A stretch of DNA of 64,000 nucleotides from Paramyrothecium sp. XJ0827. Its lineage: Eukaryota; Ascomycota; Sordariomycetes; Hypocreales; Stachybotryaceae. Shown piece after piece: positions 19,485 through 31,900 of the stretch. The first letter of the stretch is position 1; each line of letters starts with the position of its first letter. The stretch lies in assembly GCA_020881915.1 (NCBI GenBank), contig JAJFPB010000002.1, positions 682,001 through 746,000 on the forward strand, written 5' to 3'. Under the pieces are notes generated by a model. It saw nothing but the letters and a program-made list of their open reading frames with translations, had not been told where the DNA came from and ran no database searches. A program made the translations under genes and the position numbers.

Positions 19485-22392
19485 GGCGAATCGATCAGTA
19501 ACTTGCATAACGGCACTCTTTAGTAGGTTATTCAGTGGTGGATAGTCTCGATCAATTGGCTGTGGATTTCGCAGTTATATCATTCAATCTCGTGGAGGTC
19601 ATTCAACATCCGCAGTTCCTCCAGTCGTGCTAATAGTCCTCGACTTTCCTTTGCAAGTGGTCAAGGTGACAAGGCCGGCACCTTTACATCTGAGCCGTGA
19701 TGGCGAGACTCGGATTTCTTTGGGATTTCAAAGCATTGAAAAATAGATGAAACCTACAAAGCCTATATTTTTGAGCTATTAATGCTATATCGATTAGAAA
19801 TCCTAACATCTTAAACAAGAAATAGCTCACTTAAGCAGCTTCAAGACGTCGGAGAGCCTGCGGCAAAAGACTTGATATTGAACTCAGATTTGCTTCCTTG
19901 CGAGCAGCAAAAAGTACACTTCCTGACTTGCTGGAATATGAATATATCATCATTGTTCTTTGCATTGTTACGATATGGGCAACACCCATCCAACCCTTTG
20001 CATCTGGTGAGAGCTACAGGTAAACATGCATGAGGACGAGGGGAAGTCCTCATTATGTATTTTGTGTGAAGACGAGGCTTTGGCCAGACTCTCTAGAAGC
20101 TTTGACATCAAAGTTTGCAATCGACGTCTGCCAGCGCTCAAATTCATAGCATGACCCACTCTTGATGCGTTGCGCAATATTCTTCCATCAGCCAGCAGCG
20201 TATATATAGAACCTCTTAAAGCTTAACGACTTGATTCAAACTGAGCCTTCAATACGCTCACCGTTTGCGTACGGTTGGGGCTTTGGATCTGGAACTGCAG
20301 CCGATGCCTGAATTTTTGAACTTCTGTCCGCAAGCAAAGCAGCCGAGTTACAATATCTGACGTACCTTGGTGCACGACGATTTAGCAGGATTTGCAATAC
20401 ACAGCGTGCCGTTTCGGGCGACGCTTCGTCGTCCACTTCAATAGTATCCATGTTATTGCAGACGAGGCTTTGTGTGTAGACCTCTCCATTGAAATGATGC
20501 GCAGTATCATTAACACCTCTAAAGCACATTAACGTAATACTCTATGTAGCTTCTGCATTAAAGTCCCACATTCGAGGTTCCCAACAGCCAACCTTAGACA
20601 GGTTATAGTTTACATGAAGCATCTATCAAGGTGATCATCATCAAATCATGGCACGGCGGATGGAAGCTTTCTGCGGATCATGCAGATTTGGGACAGGGTT
20701 TTCGGTCCTCTTCAAGTCTATGGTGCATACCTTTTACTTTCAGATGCAAGATTAAAGGCCTTTATGAGTAGATTTTCGAACTCATACCGAGAAGGTGTGA
20801 AATTGAGGACTTCCGGGGGCACACAACGTGTTCACGACCAGCGGGCCCGAAAGTAGCACTCTGTTTCACCCATGGATAAGACTGTTCTGCCCTACAAGCC
20901 GGGGAAAACATTCCCCGTTTTTTCAACAAGCTTATTGCCCTTTCTTGCCAATTGATCAGTAAGGGGAAGCGATGACATCAGCCTGACCTGAACCGCGCAA
21001 TAGGGCTTATCATCGGAGTGCCAAGAGCATGTGAACTCGTCATCTGAGAGGACCTTTCTGACTACAATCGAGCCTCTTGCGCTTGGCAAGTGCCGAACTA
21101 AGCAAAGTAGGCGTGTTCCATTGAGGTCCATCCCGGAGATGTGGTTCAGGCTGGGGCTTTGTTTCTCTTGGCAAACTAGTCTAGCACCAAGGCGCGGATC
21201 GGCCAATTTGTAATATGCTTTCAAGGAGAGAATGCCAAATATTTTGCTGGGTTTTATGGGGGGAGGGATTGAAAACTCGTATTGATGAGTGAAGGCGACT
21301 TCAAGTGGCGGCAGCCAGGGGGCCAAGGCGTTGAAGTCGGCGTTGATTAGTAGGAATTGCTTGGATTACAGTCATATGCTTGTTTTTAACCTCAGCCTCA
21401 TGGCTCTAGACGCCGGTGCCGGGACGAATAGCGATTCGCCGCGGCCCTACTGGGGAAGAGCAGAAGAGGGTGGTATGCGATCGGAAGGTAGCGCGCCCGT
21501 AGAATCGAAGGGAGAGCTATGATAGTCTGAGGCTCAGCCACACTGCGCATGCCAGTCCATTACTCGGGTCTTGGCAAAGCCCACCCAAGGAAGGCAAAAC
21601 TCTGAATGATGACAATTACCTGTCGAATGTCGAGCATAGCAAGATGAGAAGAAAGAGGAGGAAACTGGAGCTCCCGGCGGCCTCTCAATTCCTCGCCGGG
21701 GCTGGAGAGCCGTCCTCTGCAATGGATCGGGACCGCGACGACTCTGTCCGTTTGTCTTGGAAATGGAGCCTGGATTGCGGCAGTTGACGCAGCCGTGCGA
21801 TGTATGACGATCGCGAGCTCGACCCCAGTTTAGCGCGGCCGATCGTCCACGGGTAGCAGAGCTTGGACGAGCTGCTGTCATCCCTACAGGCTACAGCCAA
21901 ACTTAATTCAGATGCCCCTACGGAAAAAAGCCACGCTCTTGGCACCGTCAACCAATGACCTAGCGCCTTGGGCTCCCCCGCGCAGGGTTGCGTGCAAATC
22001 ATGCTTCCAAGACAGCATGGAGGAGACGTCCTAGTGGGGTTGGTCACCGGGAAGGGTCACATCGATGCGGTATAGCTCAATGTCTCATTTGCACGCTGGA
22101 CGGTGAGGGTATGTCGGATGGCGAGCCATCCGGCTTGGCCGCCGCGATCCAGAGCCAAGATGAGGTAGTTTGCATTTTTTGTCTTGAAGCTTTGAGAGGA
22201 GCCCAAAAAGCCCGACCATGACGTTGACGGTGAGTTCAAAGGGATATAAATTCCACGGCTTGCTGCTCTCTTGTTCATGATATCTCATTCAGCAAGCTAC
22301 AGTACTCATCACAATCTTGTACTCCCTGCAATCCCCTTCAAACTATTCTATCCCATCGTTAAGGTTCACTCTTTCGACACTCCACATCTACA
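19485..22392. other. Gene-poor region
   Basis: Nearly 3 kb without a gene I can support. Minus-strand ORFs at 20892-21326 (144 codons) and 20236-20529 (97 codons) have no recognised domain, signal peptide or plausible splice partner. They could be orphan genes or decayed remnants. Confidence 0.4.
22245..22252 (+). promoter_or_regulatory. TATA-box-like element of the CHRD gene
   Basis: TATAAATT lies about 140 bp before the ATG at 22393, followed by a CT/CA-rich leader. Confidence 0.45.
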
Positions 22393-23030
22393 ATGAAGAC
22401 CTCCGCCATCCTCGTCGCTGGCCTCGCCATGCTGGCCCAAGCAACCCCGACTTGGCACAAGAAGGGCAAGGGTGGCTATGGTAAGGGTGGCTATGGTCCT
22501 TTCGACTTCACATCTACCTACACAGTCTACGCTACACCTGATCAGGTCGTCGACACGACCAACACTTTCACGGGAGGTCTTGAAGGGGCCAGCGGAATCT
22601 ACCGCTTTGGCATCAACTCTGACGAGAACGTCATCTGCTACAAAATCATCCTCAAAAACTTCCGAGGCAACTACCAATCACCAGCCCAGACAGCGACGCA
22701 CATTCACCAGGCAGATCGTGGCAGATCTGGCCCACCTCGGTACGTTTTACTACCGGCAGCTTCATGCGCTCCATCATCGTTCTTCGAAGTAAGCTAATAG
22801 CTAATCTGCGCAGCATCGCTTTCCCCAACCCAGTCGGCCCTGAGGGCGGTCCTCGTATCTCCATTGGGTGCCTCCAGGGACCTTTCAAGACCGGTGTCCT
22901 CGCCAATGGTGTTGACACGGGAGACAACTTCCACGTCTCCCAGATTGAGGACAATCCCGCGGGATTTTTCGCCGACGTGCACTCGAGCCTCGCGGTTCCA
23001 GGCGCTGTTCGCGGCCAGCTTGACGACTGA
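22393..23030 (+). CDS. Secreted CHRD-domain protein
   Basis: Two exons (22393-22739, 22814-23030; 74-bp intron), 187 aa. The signal peptide is about residues 1-18 (MKTSAILVAGLAMLAQATP). Next is a short basic Gly/Tyr repeat (GKGGYGKGGYGPF), then a CHRD-type beta-rich domain: FTGGLEGASGIYRFGINSDE, VICYKIILKNF, THIHQADRGRSGPPRIAFPNP and an ending VHSSLAVPGAVRGQL. The histidines in ATHIH and the FADVHSS end are typical of CHRD proteins, a family first described in chordin and common in secreted fungal proteins. Its biochemical role is not established. Joining the exons (CG + C) restores the PRIAFPNP core, which strongly supports the splice. Confidence 0.85.
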
Positions 23031-24095
23031 GATGCTGGGAATGGCCGTGTATTGAAATAAATGGGAAATGAAGTACTAAGGAGCAAACGCACAACCGTGT
23101 TTGGAGAAATAATGTGGGGATATAATGGCCATATAATAGCCTAATTCTAGAGGATAATTGAATGAATGAAGAGTTGATTCAGCATCTTCCCAAAACCTAC
23201 AATAATGACGTTCCAGAAATTCTTTAGTTGAAGGGGAATGCGTACTTAAACAAAAAGTCATTTGTTGACGATTCACCAACCAGAGAATTCTGATCAATGA
23301 GGTTATTACTCAGTGTTGGTCCGTCATCATTGGTACTTGTGCTTCTATTTTCCTAGAGGCTTAGAGTTGCCTATCACAACCAAGATATTTTCGTACCCAA
23401 CATCGAAACTTAAAGCCCTTTCCAACAACATAGTGCACGGGGCTGTGCCTTTGCCGCGCTGCGGAGCTGGGGGCAGAAAAACCACAAACCCGGACTCTCG
23501 CAAAGTCCCAAGTTCCAGCTCACTGCGGCGTGATCTGGGGCTCATGCATGCACCTCGAAAGGGGTGGCTGTGGTGGCATGCACGGCCACCCACGCATCTC
23601 GATTACGGCTGCTTTGGGCCGTGGGCAACGTGCTTTCACGGGAGAGAGAATAAAAGACCTATTAAAAAAAAAGATCGCCTGCTCCGAAAAACATGGTATT
23701 ACGGGCTTGTGCTTTGAACTGCCCCACTCGCGTGTGCGCTGATGTGATTTGCAAGGATGCTCAAAAATAAAGACGGGCGCCGGGGAAACATCGCGCACAT
23801 GCAGATGCGGCTAGCATGGGCATCACGAAAGTCCATGGCCCTGTGAAATAGCAGATGTCGTCAGTGTGGCGGCAGTCCTTCTGAGTTTGATATAGTGAAC
23901 GATTCACGTCGCGGGCTGAGTCTGGTGTCCTTGAGTATCAACATCTCGGCCATGCTATTTTGGAACCAGAGAATCGAATGAAGGAAAACGGCGCTCGGCA
24001 TACACATAATCAGCATCTTATATAGCTTGTCCTGTGTAACCTCTGCCACGTAACCTCCCAAGGTATACCCAGTGATTGAACCCGTGGCGGCATTG

Positions 24096-24136
24096 AGACA
24101 CACACACACACACTCATGCATGCACACACACATACA
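24096..24136. repeat. Imperfect CA microsatellite
   Basis: ACACACACACACACAC, a short TCATGCATG interruption, then ACACACACATACAC. Alternating purine-pyrimidine throughout. Confidence 0.9.
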
Positions 24137-25587
24137 CTGGGCGGAGAATTAGAAACCCCTGCTGGTGGGATGCTCACTACCACCAGCTTGGCAGCTCTGC
24201 CCTATCGTACCACCATAAGCAAGCAGTGACGTTCGTGAAACCGGGCCCGATTGCAGGGGCCTACCTAGTTACCACGCGGGCACGAAACACAAACGTGCCG
24301 ACAATCCTTGAGGGTTGGCGAACCAGTGGGTCGTATCCCCTCCTCCTGTAGAACGTTTCACATAGAATCCGGGGCAGGAAACACGAGGTCGGGAGAACAA
24401 GTCATGTCGTGTCAGCTTATCGGCCAAAAGCTGCCCCAAGCCATCAGCTTATCCGCGAGGCGCAAGGAGCTCCGGCGGCTACTACATATAGCTGGCCACG
24501 GATCAGTGAGTGAGTGGTTCGCGTCCAGGCGGAACTAGACATCGAGCCTTTCGTTGCGGGCGCACGTCATCGTCGTGATGACTCGGGCCCCGGCTCGCAG
24601 GGAGGAAGCGCGAATGTTCGGCCTCTGCGCGCGAAATCCGGGTGAGGCACGGTGGAGTTTGGATACGGCGAGCATGGACAATGATGTAGGGCTGTCTGGA
24701 GAGTCCTTGGTCACGCCAAGACCATAGGCAAGGGCCCGGCATTTGAACAGTTTTCTGAGCCATTGCTCGCTGCCTCGATTGTGGATTCTGCAGCGGCCAG
24801 GCTGCGCCCCTTCACCCCTGCTAACGGGAATATCCTCCCCCAGGCAACCTGGGATTCTCGACTTCCGCCCGAGCATGAGATCATTTTAGAAGGAAAAAAA
24901 AAAGAAACAGACACCACCAACACATGAAGGGTCGACTCATCCCTATGTGGTCTCCTGATACCTAACAAGCGTAGCAAGGCAGCAAGGTTACAGAGTGAGT
25001 CGTCCGGCGGATGCAACCTTGCAACGAGCGTTGGTGCAAGACCCAAGCCCCACGGCTGCAGGGGTGACGAATCAGAGGCGCTCGAGCGCTTGTCAGAGAG
25101 TGATGTTGGTTGTGTAGTTCCAAAGAAATCAGTCATATTGCCCGGCCCCCGAGCGCCCATGAGGTCGCAATCGAAGCGCATGGTTCGAATCACAGCCCCA
25201 ACGGCCCTCTCGATTGGCCTGGAAGCCGGATTCGGTCCCGCTCGTGCTCTCGAGCGACGTCGCCCTCGCCCGGCTGATTGGCCGCGAGCCGAGCGGATAG
25301 GGGGGTTTGCCAATATCACGAGCCCACTTAGCCATGGCGGCCCCCAAACAAGCGACCGCTTATTTGAACTTGGGGTGTGATTGTGATTGATTATTGGCAA
25401 GGCATTCATCCAGTAAAGGAGCGACTGACCATTACAAGGGGCGAATTGACTGCCAACAGCATGTTGGTTAAACCATCTTTGCTCGCGGAATCCCAATTCA
25501 GTATATGATGAGAATAACTGGATTTACAGTTACACTCTGATAGAAAAGTAGCCATCTTTATTTTAGGGAGGCTCTGTGGACGCAGTC

Positions 25588-25595
25588 TATATAAG
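25588..25595 (+). promoter_or_regulatory. TATA-box-like element (TATATAAG)
   Basis: It lies 238 bp before the 50-aa Cys-rich ORF. The sequence between is C/A/T-rich and G-poor (CATCGCCAACTAACACTACTC), as expected of a long fungal 5' leader. Confidence 0.4.
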
Positions 25596-25825
25596 ATGTT
25601 GTCAAGTCTTTGTGCTCTTGCTCTATCTTCATCACTCTTCTCATAACTCCACAAGCCAGAGCTTCTTCTATACTGCTCTGATACATCGTCATATATCACC
25701 AAGACCATCGTCTGCTTACACCATCGCCAACTAACACTACTCGACCAACCACCCCGGTGCTCGGGAGCTTAGCCAACCTCGGAGCAGAGCAACAACAAGC
25801 GCATCGCCAACAAACAACCGGCAAG

Positions 25826-25978
25826 ATGTGCGAGATTGTCGATGCCGTCTACTCTTGCGGATGCTCCGCTGGGAGTGTCCTGCGCCTGCCGCGCTGCCGC
25901 CGCTACCCCAAGTGCGCAACGTACTACGGCGGGAGGAGTGACGTGCTCTCCTATCCCTGCCCTTATCACAAAACATGA
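25826..25978 (+). CDS. Small cysteine-rich protein, 50 aa
   Basis: Starts MCEIVDAVYSCGCSAG and ends SYPCPYHKT, with six cysteines in 50 residues: C2, CGC near 11-13, PRC, PKC and PCP. There is no signal peptide, so a cytosolic metal-binding miniprotein is more likely than a secreted toxin or effector. I recall similar short fungal proteins beginning MC-x-x-(V/I)-x-x-x-Y-x-C-G, but cannot name a family. Support is the ATG context (GGCAAGATG), a TATA-box and long C/A-rich leader upstream, and GC-rich codons. The stop is at 25976-25978. An alternative spliced form with a longer C-terminus cannot be excluded. Confidence 0.55.
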   Translation: MCEIVDAVYSCGCSAGSVLRLPRCRRYPKCATYYGGRSDVLSYPCPYHKT

Positions 25979-27587
25979 CAACAGTGCGGCGACCACGGTC
26001 TCGAGACGTCGTTCGCCTCTCGACACCGCGGGCCGAGCCGGAGAGGCATGCCAGGAGGACATGTACCAACAAACATTTAGACGGAGACGTTTCATTAGAG
26101 GGAAGAGTAGAGGGGCCTGTAGCAACACTGCTGCTTGGGACGAACAGGGACGCAACGGCGTACTATACCAGGGTGCACAGATTGGGACTTAGAACGCATC
26201 ATTCACATGACATTCATTACTTTTCGTATTAATTACAAACGCTCTTTGCGTATCTATTGCAACCTTGACTCCCTCCAAGTCCCAACTCCAGCCTTGTTTC
26301 CTTGATACATTCACGTTCAAAGACGAAAAACCAAAGTAGCCGTCCGTAGGCCGTTGCATGAAGTGAAGTCCAGCGCGGCTAAACATTAACTAGTAACTTG
26401 ACCTGCGTACTGTTTAGGCGACACCGAGTGACACAAGACGTGATGTGCCCGAGCCCGTTAGCGCTAGACGCCGCAGCCGGCCATGTGTCTAGAATCAAGC
26501 CGCCGCAGAGTCTGCTTCATGTCCGAGGAAACGCGGCTAACCGTCTAGAGCCGCTGACGTTTGATGAAGACAACAGGCCTCTCCGGGCCCAAACCAAAGG
26601 TGGATATACGAAGCGCGCACAGCCACAAGGGGAGCTTTGACCGGCACGCGAAACCTGCAGGGCTAGCGATCCTCACCTTCAGCCGGCGGGGAGAGAAAAA
26701 AAAAAAACAAAGGCTTGAAACATTGTTGGCGGTGAGACGGAGACTTGCCGAGCGGCTTGGCCGACTGCAGACGCAGACGGGAGCGAAGTTGATCCATGCG
26801 CCGGATGGGGGTCTGGAAGCTAGGGGGCCTAAGATTAGCGAGATGTTGGCGCTGAAGACCAGACATGGCTCATTCCTGCCAGGCATATTCCGTTGTGTTA
26901 GGCCCCCAAAAACTGCGCGCATTGTTGCTTGCGCGAACCCGCTGCTGTTTCCGACCCAACTTGCTTGTTTAACTGAGGCCGTGGGAGGCGCGCGCCCCCC
27001 GGTTGATCGGCGCTGCTCAGCATGGGACGGCCGCTTCCCACTGCTCCCCGGGGGCTCCCCCCCTCCTTCGCTGGGTTTGGAGATGGGGCCCTGAAGGGTC
27101 CTTGCCGGGCAGGCGAAAGATCTTCCAATTTCCTCTAGCTTCTTCCAAGGATCATCCTCTCTCTAGTCTCAGTTGTGGCATGCCAAGCGAGCGATCGCAC
27201 TGAAGCTATTCGAGTTTGGGTCAACGCGCGAGCCCGTCCGCCAAAATGCAGGTTTGTTGTGCTTGACCCGGGGAAAAGGAGTTGTCGTGCTGTAATACTC
27301 CGATGCCAGAGATTAACTTGCTGCGTGCTCTCGAGCCATGTGTTTCTTGCAGCGTCCCGGGTTGTCGGACCTTGCCACGAGGGTTGCGTTCCCGTACAGA
27401 TGCAGGGGGGAAAACGCCTGCCTGATTTAACTGTGTGTAAGTCATGGAGCACGGTGTGCGCATCCGATGACAATCACAGTGCTCTTCTTACTCTTGCGTC
27501 ATGAAACAATCGCTTGATTTAAGTCTAATTATATATATCGGTCGCTATTCGAAAGTACCCAAGGAAATGCTTTTGTTCTGCCCTTTA
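25979..27587. other. Intergenic region, GC-rich in part
   Basis: No supported gene. 26500-27130 is GC-rich with overlapping ORFs on both strands, the longest 177 codons, none with a recognisable domain. Confidence 0.45.
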
Positions 27588-28918
27588 TCAGTGCATTTGG
27601 CTCAAGCTTGACTCTCCGCTACTCAGCGAGCCGCCCACCCTGCCACCAGCACTGGGCGAATTCGGGCCAGTTATGGACATGCCGTCGTGTCCGTAGATAA
27701 AAGAGCCCTGATCAATGAGGGTGGTTTCGTCTTCATGCTGTAGGCCGATGTTGGCCTTGTGATCCGACGGCTTTGCCTTCATGCTCTCCATTTCGACCGT
27801 GGTGGTGACTGTCGCCCAGACCTTTCCTTGTTCCGCGTCTGCTCGCTCGTTGCCATCATTCATCACCTTGGTGCCTCGTCGAGTGTCTCGTGTGCTCGAT
27901 TGGGCGTAGCCGGAGACGCCCGCATGCTCGTGCGAGGAGCTCTTGGCCACCTTGGCAATGAGCGAAGCCATGGACATTTCGATATTGAGCTTGACAATGT
28001 AGGCCAGGGGGTGGAACTGCATATATCTGCAAGGAAATAATAATTAGGATGTGGTCTTCATCGGGGCGAGAAGCTTGCTTACACAAAGGTGTTGTCGAGG
28101 CTCATCATGGCAATAATGAGCACGTCCATGCTGAGCGAGAAGCCGATGATGAAGATGTTAAAGGTGACCAGGCCCTTGTACTTCAGCAGGCCGCGAGACA
28201 CCAAGTTCTGGTTGACGATGCGGATGAAGAGGATGTTAAGGCAGGCGTCGACGACGAGATAGATTCCCTTTTCGCATCGATCCCATACTTCGTTGACGTG
28301 GATGTACGTCTCCGATATCTGCATTCGCGCCGGCACCCATATGCAGTAGACAGAAATGTTGATGACGGTGATGAGGATGGCAACGCCGTACTTGATGCGC
28401 CATATAAACTTTTTGTCGGAAACGAGAATCGCGCAGCGATTGATGATAATCTGCAGGAGGAACTGGACTTGGAGGGCCCACAACGTCACTGTTTTGTGGA
28501 ATAAGTGGTCAGTACGGAACAAGCACAGCAGGGCAGGATACGAAAGGTCAATGTGGCGACTAACAGATCGAAAAGTAAAAGGCAAAACTGTTCGGCCGGT
28601 TAGCGATACACTCATCTCCAAGAGTCGAGGATACAAGGGCGGCTGGGCTTACCTTGGTGGGATGACACCCATGAGATGCATGAAGCAGATGATGCCAAAC
28701 GCCAGGCACACAGCAATCTCGAGCCAGATCATGATAACGTATGTGTTGCGCAGGACGGCCCATCCTCGTCGCTTGATGACGCCTCTCGTCTGCTGCATGG
28801 CCGTCCATGTCGTCAGCCAGCCGATGCCGAGGGTGAAGCCCCAGGCGAGGGACGCGATGACAATGTCATTTCTCGTGACCGGTTCCGGCACGAAGTTGTC
28901 CGGCAGGAGGTCCTTCAT
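27588..28918 (-). CDS. Seven-transmembrane fungal membrane protein
   Basis: Four exons on the minus strand: 28918-28653, 28587-28565 (only 23 nt), 28488-28083 and 28026-27588, giving 377 aa. The joins restore VIPPSFAFYFSILTLWALQVQFLLQIIINR and NTFVYMQFHPLAYIVKL, so the micro-exon is well supported. Hydrophobic helices occur around DIVIASLAWGFTLGIGWLTTW, VIMIWLEIAVCLAFGIICF, FAFYFSI, YGVAILITVINISVYCIW, GIYLVVDACLNILFI and VTFNIFIIGFSLSMDVLII. The ISETYIHVNEVWDRCEK loop is a hallmark of a fungal-specific integral membrane family often labelled rhodopsin-like, though no retinal Lys site is evident. The cytosolic tail (about 110 aa) is Ser/Gly-rich. The ligand is unknown; a receptor-like role is inference. 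Confidence 0.82.
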
Positions 28919-31900
28919 GGCGTTCCTTCTTCCCTTGGAAAGCGAGATTGCGTGGTGGTCAAGGAAACGACAGGCACTCTTTGGGAAGAGGAGGACTTGG
29001 CCCGGAGCCGAAGGAGGTGCGGAGGATCTGAGTGATCTCAGATGCAGGAAGACATGTAGGGCAAAGGTGACGGTTGATGAAGATGTGGAAACCAGTTTCT
29101 TTCATATGGATGGAACACCTTCGGTCCCGTTCGTTCAAGAAACCTGGAGCACATGCCTAGCGGTTCCATGTCGCTTTGACGAGTCAGGCACGAAATCTTG
29201 GCGACACCAAGGGCCGTTTAGCTAGAACGGCCATGCTAGTACGCCCTCACTTGTCTCTCACTCCCTCTCTCACCTCACCTCACCTCACCTCACACACGAC
29301 CTGTATTGACGTACGCCTACCCTCCGTGCGCCAATCCGTCGACCCTTCACCTCATGCCAGAAGAAAACCCCCCCTCTTCTTCCCGACCAGGGGACCAGCG
29401 TGCGACGGTCTAGCCAGGAACGCGCAGGGAGCGACTAGCGCTGTGAAACGAGCCAATGGCCGAATCCGCGCTGGGCGGGTTCCTGACTCGGCACCCGGTT
29501 GTGAAGATGCGGCCTGTAGCGTTTCCGAGCTCGTTTGGGCCCCAAAGGCGCGGCGGGCGTCGAGCGTACGGTTGCCTCCCGAGAGCAAAAGGGCAGCGGC
29601 GAGGAGAGGAGAGGTGAGTAAGCGGTGGCAGCGAATCCCTGGCTTAGCACGGCGGGCCTTTGAGTTCGAGCTAGACGATTGCCGTGGGTTGGCGCACCTC
29701 CACCGGGATGAGCGCTGGACCGGGTGATTGGCTTCCCAGCGGCGGTCCTTTCGTAGTAGGCACTACTTAAATTGGGCAGTGAAGATCCCACCGCCTTGCT
29801 GCTGTGTCCCCAGTCCCCCAGTCGGGTGGAGGTGCGATCTCCCCGTGGCCCGCATTACTCTGTGACCGTGGCGTCGGTGCTCGAAGCTTGGTCCCGTCAA
29901 TCATGGGGAAGAAGCCTCAAGCTCCCCTCGACTGCACGAGTCAACCACGGGCCAGCTTGTTTTCGATATCATGTGAAAGCAGTGCGAAAAAGAAAAGAAG
30001 AACCGTTTCTTTAACACTTCAACACCCTTCTCGTAAAAACTCCCAAAGCTTCCACCTTCGGGACTCGACGCCGCGTCCTCCTAGACAAGGCTAGTTGCAG
30101 CCAAGTGAGCCAATCTCTTCAGCGCCTCGGGATGCCACGGGAGCCGGTGCTTACGGGCTAGCGGGCTAGCAGGCGTAAAGCCTAGTTGGATTGGCAAGTC
30201 GGAGAAATCGATCACCTTTCAATTTCCTATCCTCGTAAGGGCCCCAGCCCAGGAAGGGCGATTGGCGCACTAGGCAGGGATCCAGTGCACCCCGCGTCTG
30301 GGCTAGCAACTCGCGATGACATATCGAGGTTTGGGCACCCTTGACCGGCATATCCCTACAGTGCAGAGGCGCATTGCCCTCTCCTGCCAAGCGGGAAACC
30401 GTGGCTTGGGCAACGCTTGGGTTTTAGGGTCGTTGACGTTTATGCGTCCAGGGGTACCAGGGCCCTAAGGTGGCAAAGTCGAGATGAAAAAAAGACCAGC
30501 GTTCGATTCTCGATTCCCGATTGTTATCTGTAAGTCGATGTTGCGAATGGTACAGCTGTATGGACCAAGGGAAACCAACTGCCTCGAGTCGAGACTGATT
30601 CCCAACTCGACGGGATGGACAACCATCTGCCGAGGCTGGGGTCTCGTGCACCACACAAGTCATGTAGCCGGAAGCTTCGCGTGCCAGTCACCAGCCAATG
30701 CAGGCATGAAGTCAATTATTGTATCATGATGATAAAAGCCCAACCGCGGGCCTCTCGATTGCTTACGGCATCATGTGCTCTAGTAATGTCCATGCAAGCT
30801 GGTGAGCAAAGACACCCCATGACCGCAAAACCACTAACCGCTAACAAACCATTATGAGAACCAATGACCTTGAATCATGGTTTTCTTTACTAATTCTTGG
30901 AAAATAAAATGATTTTAATATTATAGAAGTAGCCAAGTCCTCAAGTTTATCATACATGTAATTAAACTTTTACTCCTCTAGGCTTTTCGTTATACTATTG
31001 GGAGTTGAGTTTCTGCCATCTTGTCCTAGAAGTGGGTTCGAGATTCTAGCTGCTGGACCCTGTCCGTCGTCGATCAGCCATCTCTACGGCAAAATCCGAG
31101 AAACTGGCAACGGGCCCCATGGCATTTTAGTTTAATTACCTCCATGCGGCCGGGCAATTGTCGGTTGAATAGTTCAGACAAACGGTCGACTTGGACATTT
31201 CTTTTCCCTACGGTTGGTACCGACGCCCGTGCAGGCTTTCCGCTGCGGTTGACGTATTCACCAATATGTACCTGTCTCAGCTTCTTCTTCGCCAAACCTT
31301 CTGCCTTGTTCCCTACGCAAACCATTTCCCTTTTGGCAACGCCGGTGCGACAGCGGGTCCCTCTTGTACCCACCCGCTAAAGAAGCGAGCAGGAAGATTG
31401 CCGAAGCGGACGCCTCCTTTGAGACAGCCCCATCGCCCCACACGATCGCTGGCTCCGTTTGAGGTTCCGTTCGGCAGGGAACTGCCTGACGCACCATGTT
31501 GCCAATCCGCGGGCCAGATGCCTACTTAAGCAACCCGTGGCCTAGCTCGAGGTGCTGGAGGAGCCTGTGAGTAAAGATGTGCTGCGTAATCCATGATGCT
31601 GAGGTGCAGGTTTGAGGCAAAATGATCATCCATGGTTACCAAAAGGACAGGCTCCTATTGTTTAATGGGTAGCTTTTCCAGATGTTCTAAGCATAATAAT
31701 GGGTGAATCTGTGAGGGCTAGTTGAGGAGACAAAGATATGATGAGTCTGATCCAGCCATGATCCATTCCTGGCCACTGTTCCCATGGAATAATGGGTTTT
31801 CAGGGTGAAAGGGCATCTTTCGAACAATCAAAGCAGTTTTTTGACAGCTGCTACACTTCGTATGGACAACATGTGAGGCCTCCACTTAGCCTTCAGTCTA

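Larger units (their letters stand above)
23031..25825. other. Long intergenic region
   Basis: No supported gene. ORFs overlap on opposite strands without family features; the longest is 261 codons at 24711-25496 (minus) and reads as low-complexity, Arg/Ser-rich sequence. A CA-type microsatellite lies near 24100. Confidence 0.45.

Noticed and set aside
20236..20529. 97-codon minus-strand ORF
   Set aside because: Unrecognised sequence with no supporting neighbours.
20892..21326. 144-codon minus-strand ORF
   Set aside because: No domain, signal peptide or splice partner; length alone is not enough in this GC-mixed spacer.
24711..25496. 261-codon minus-strand ORF
   Set aside because: Low-complexity Arg/Ser/Pro composition, overlapped by opposite-strand ORFs, no family resemblance.
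26561..27094. 177-codon ORF in a GC-rich spacer
   Set aside because: Opposing ORFs of similar length and a poly-A-encoded Lys run point to chance open frames.
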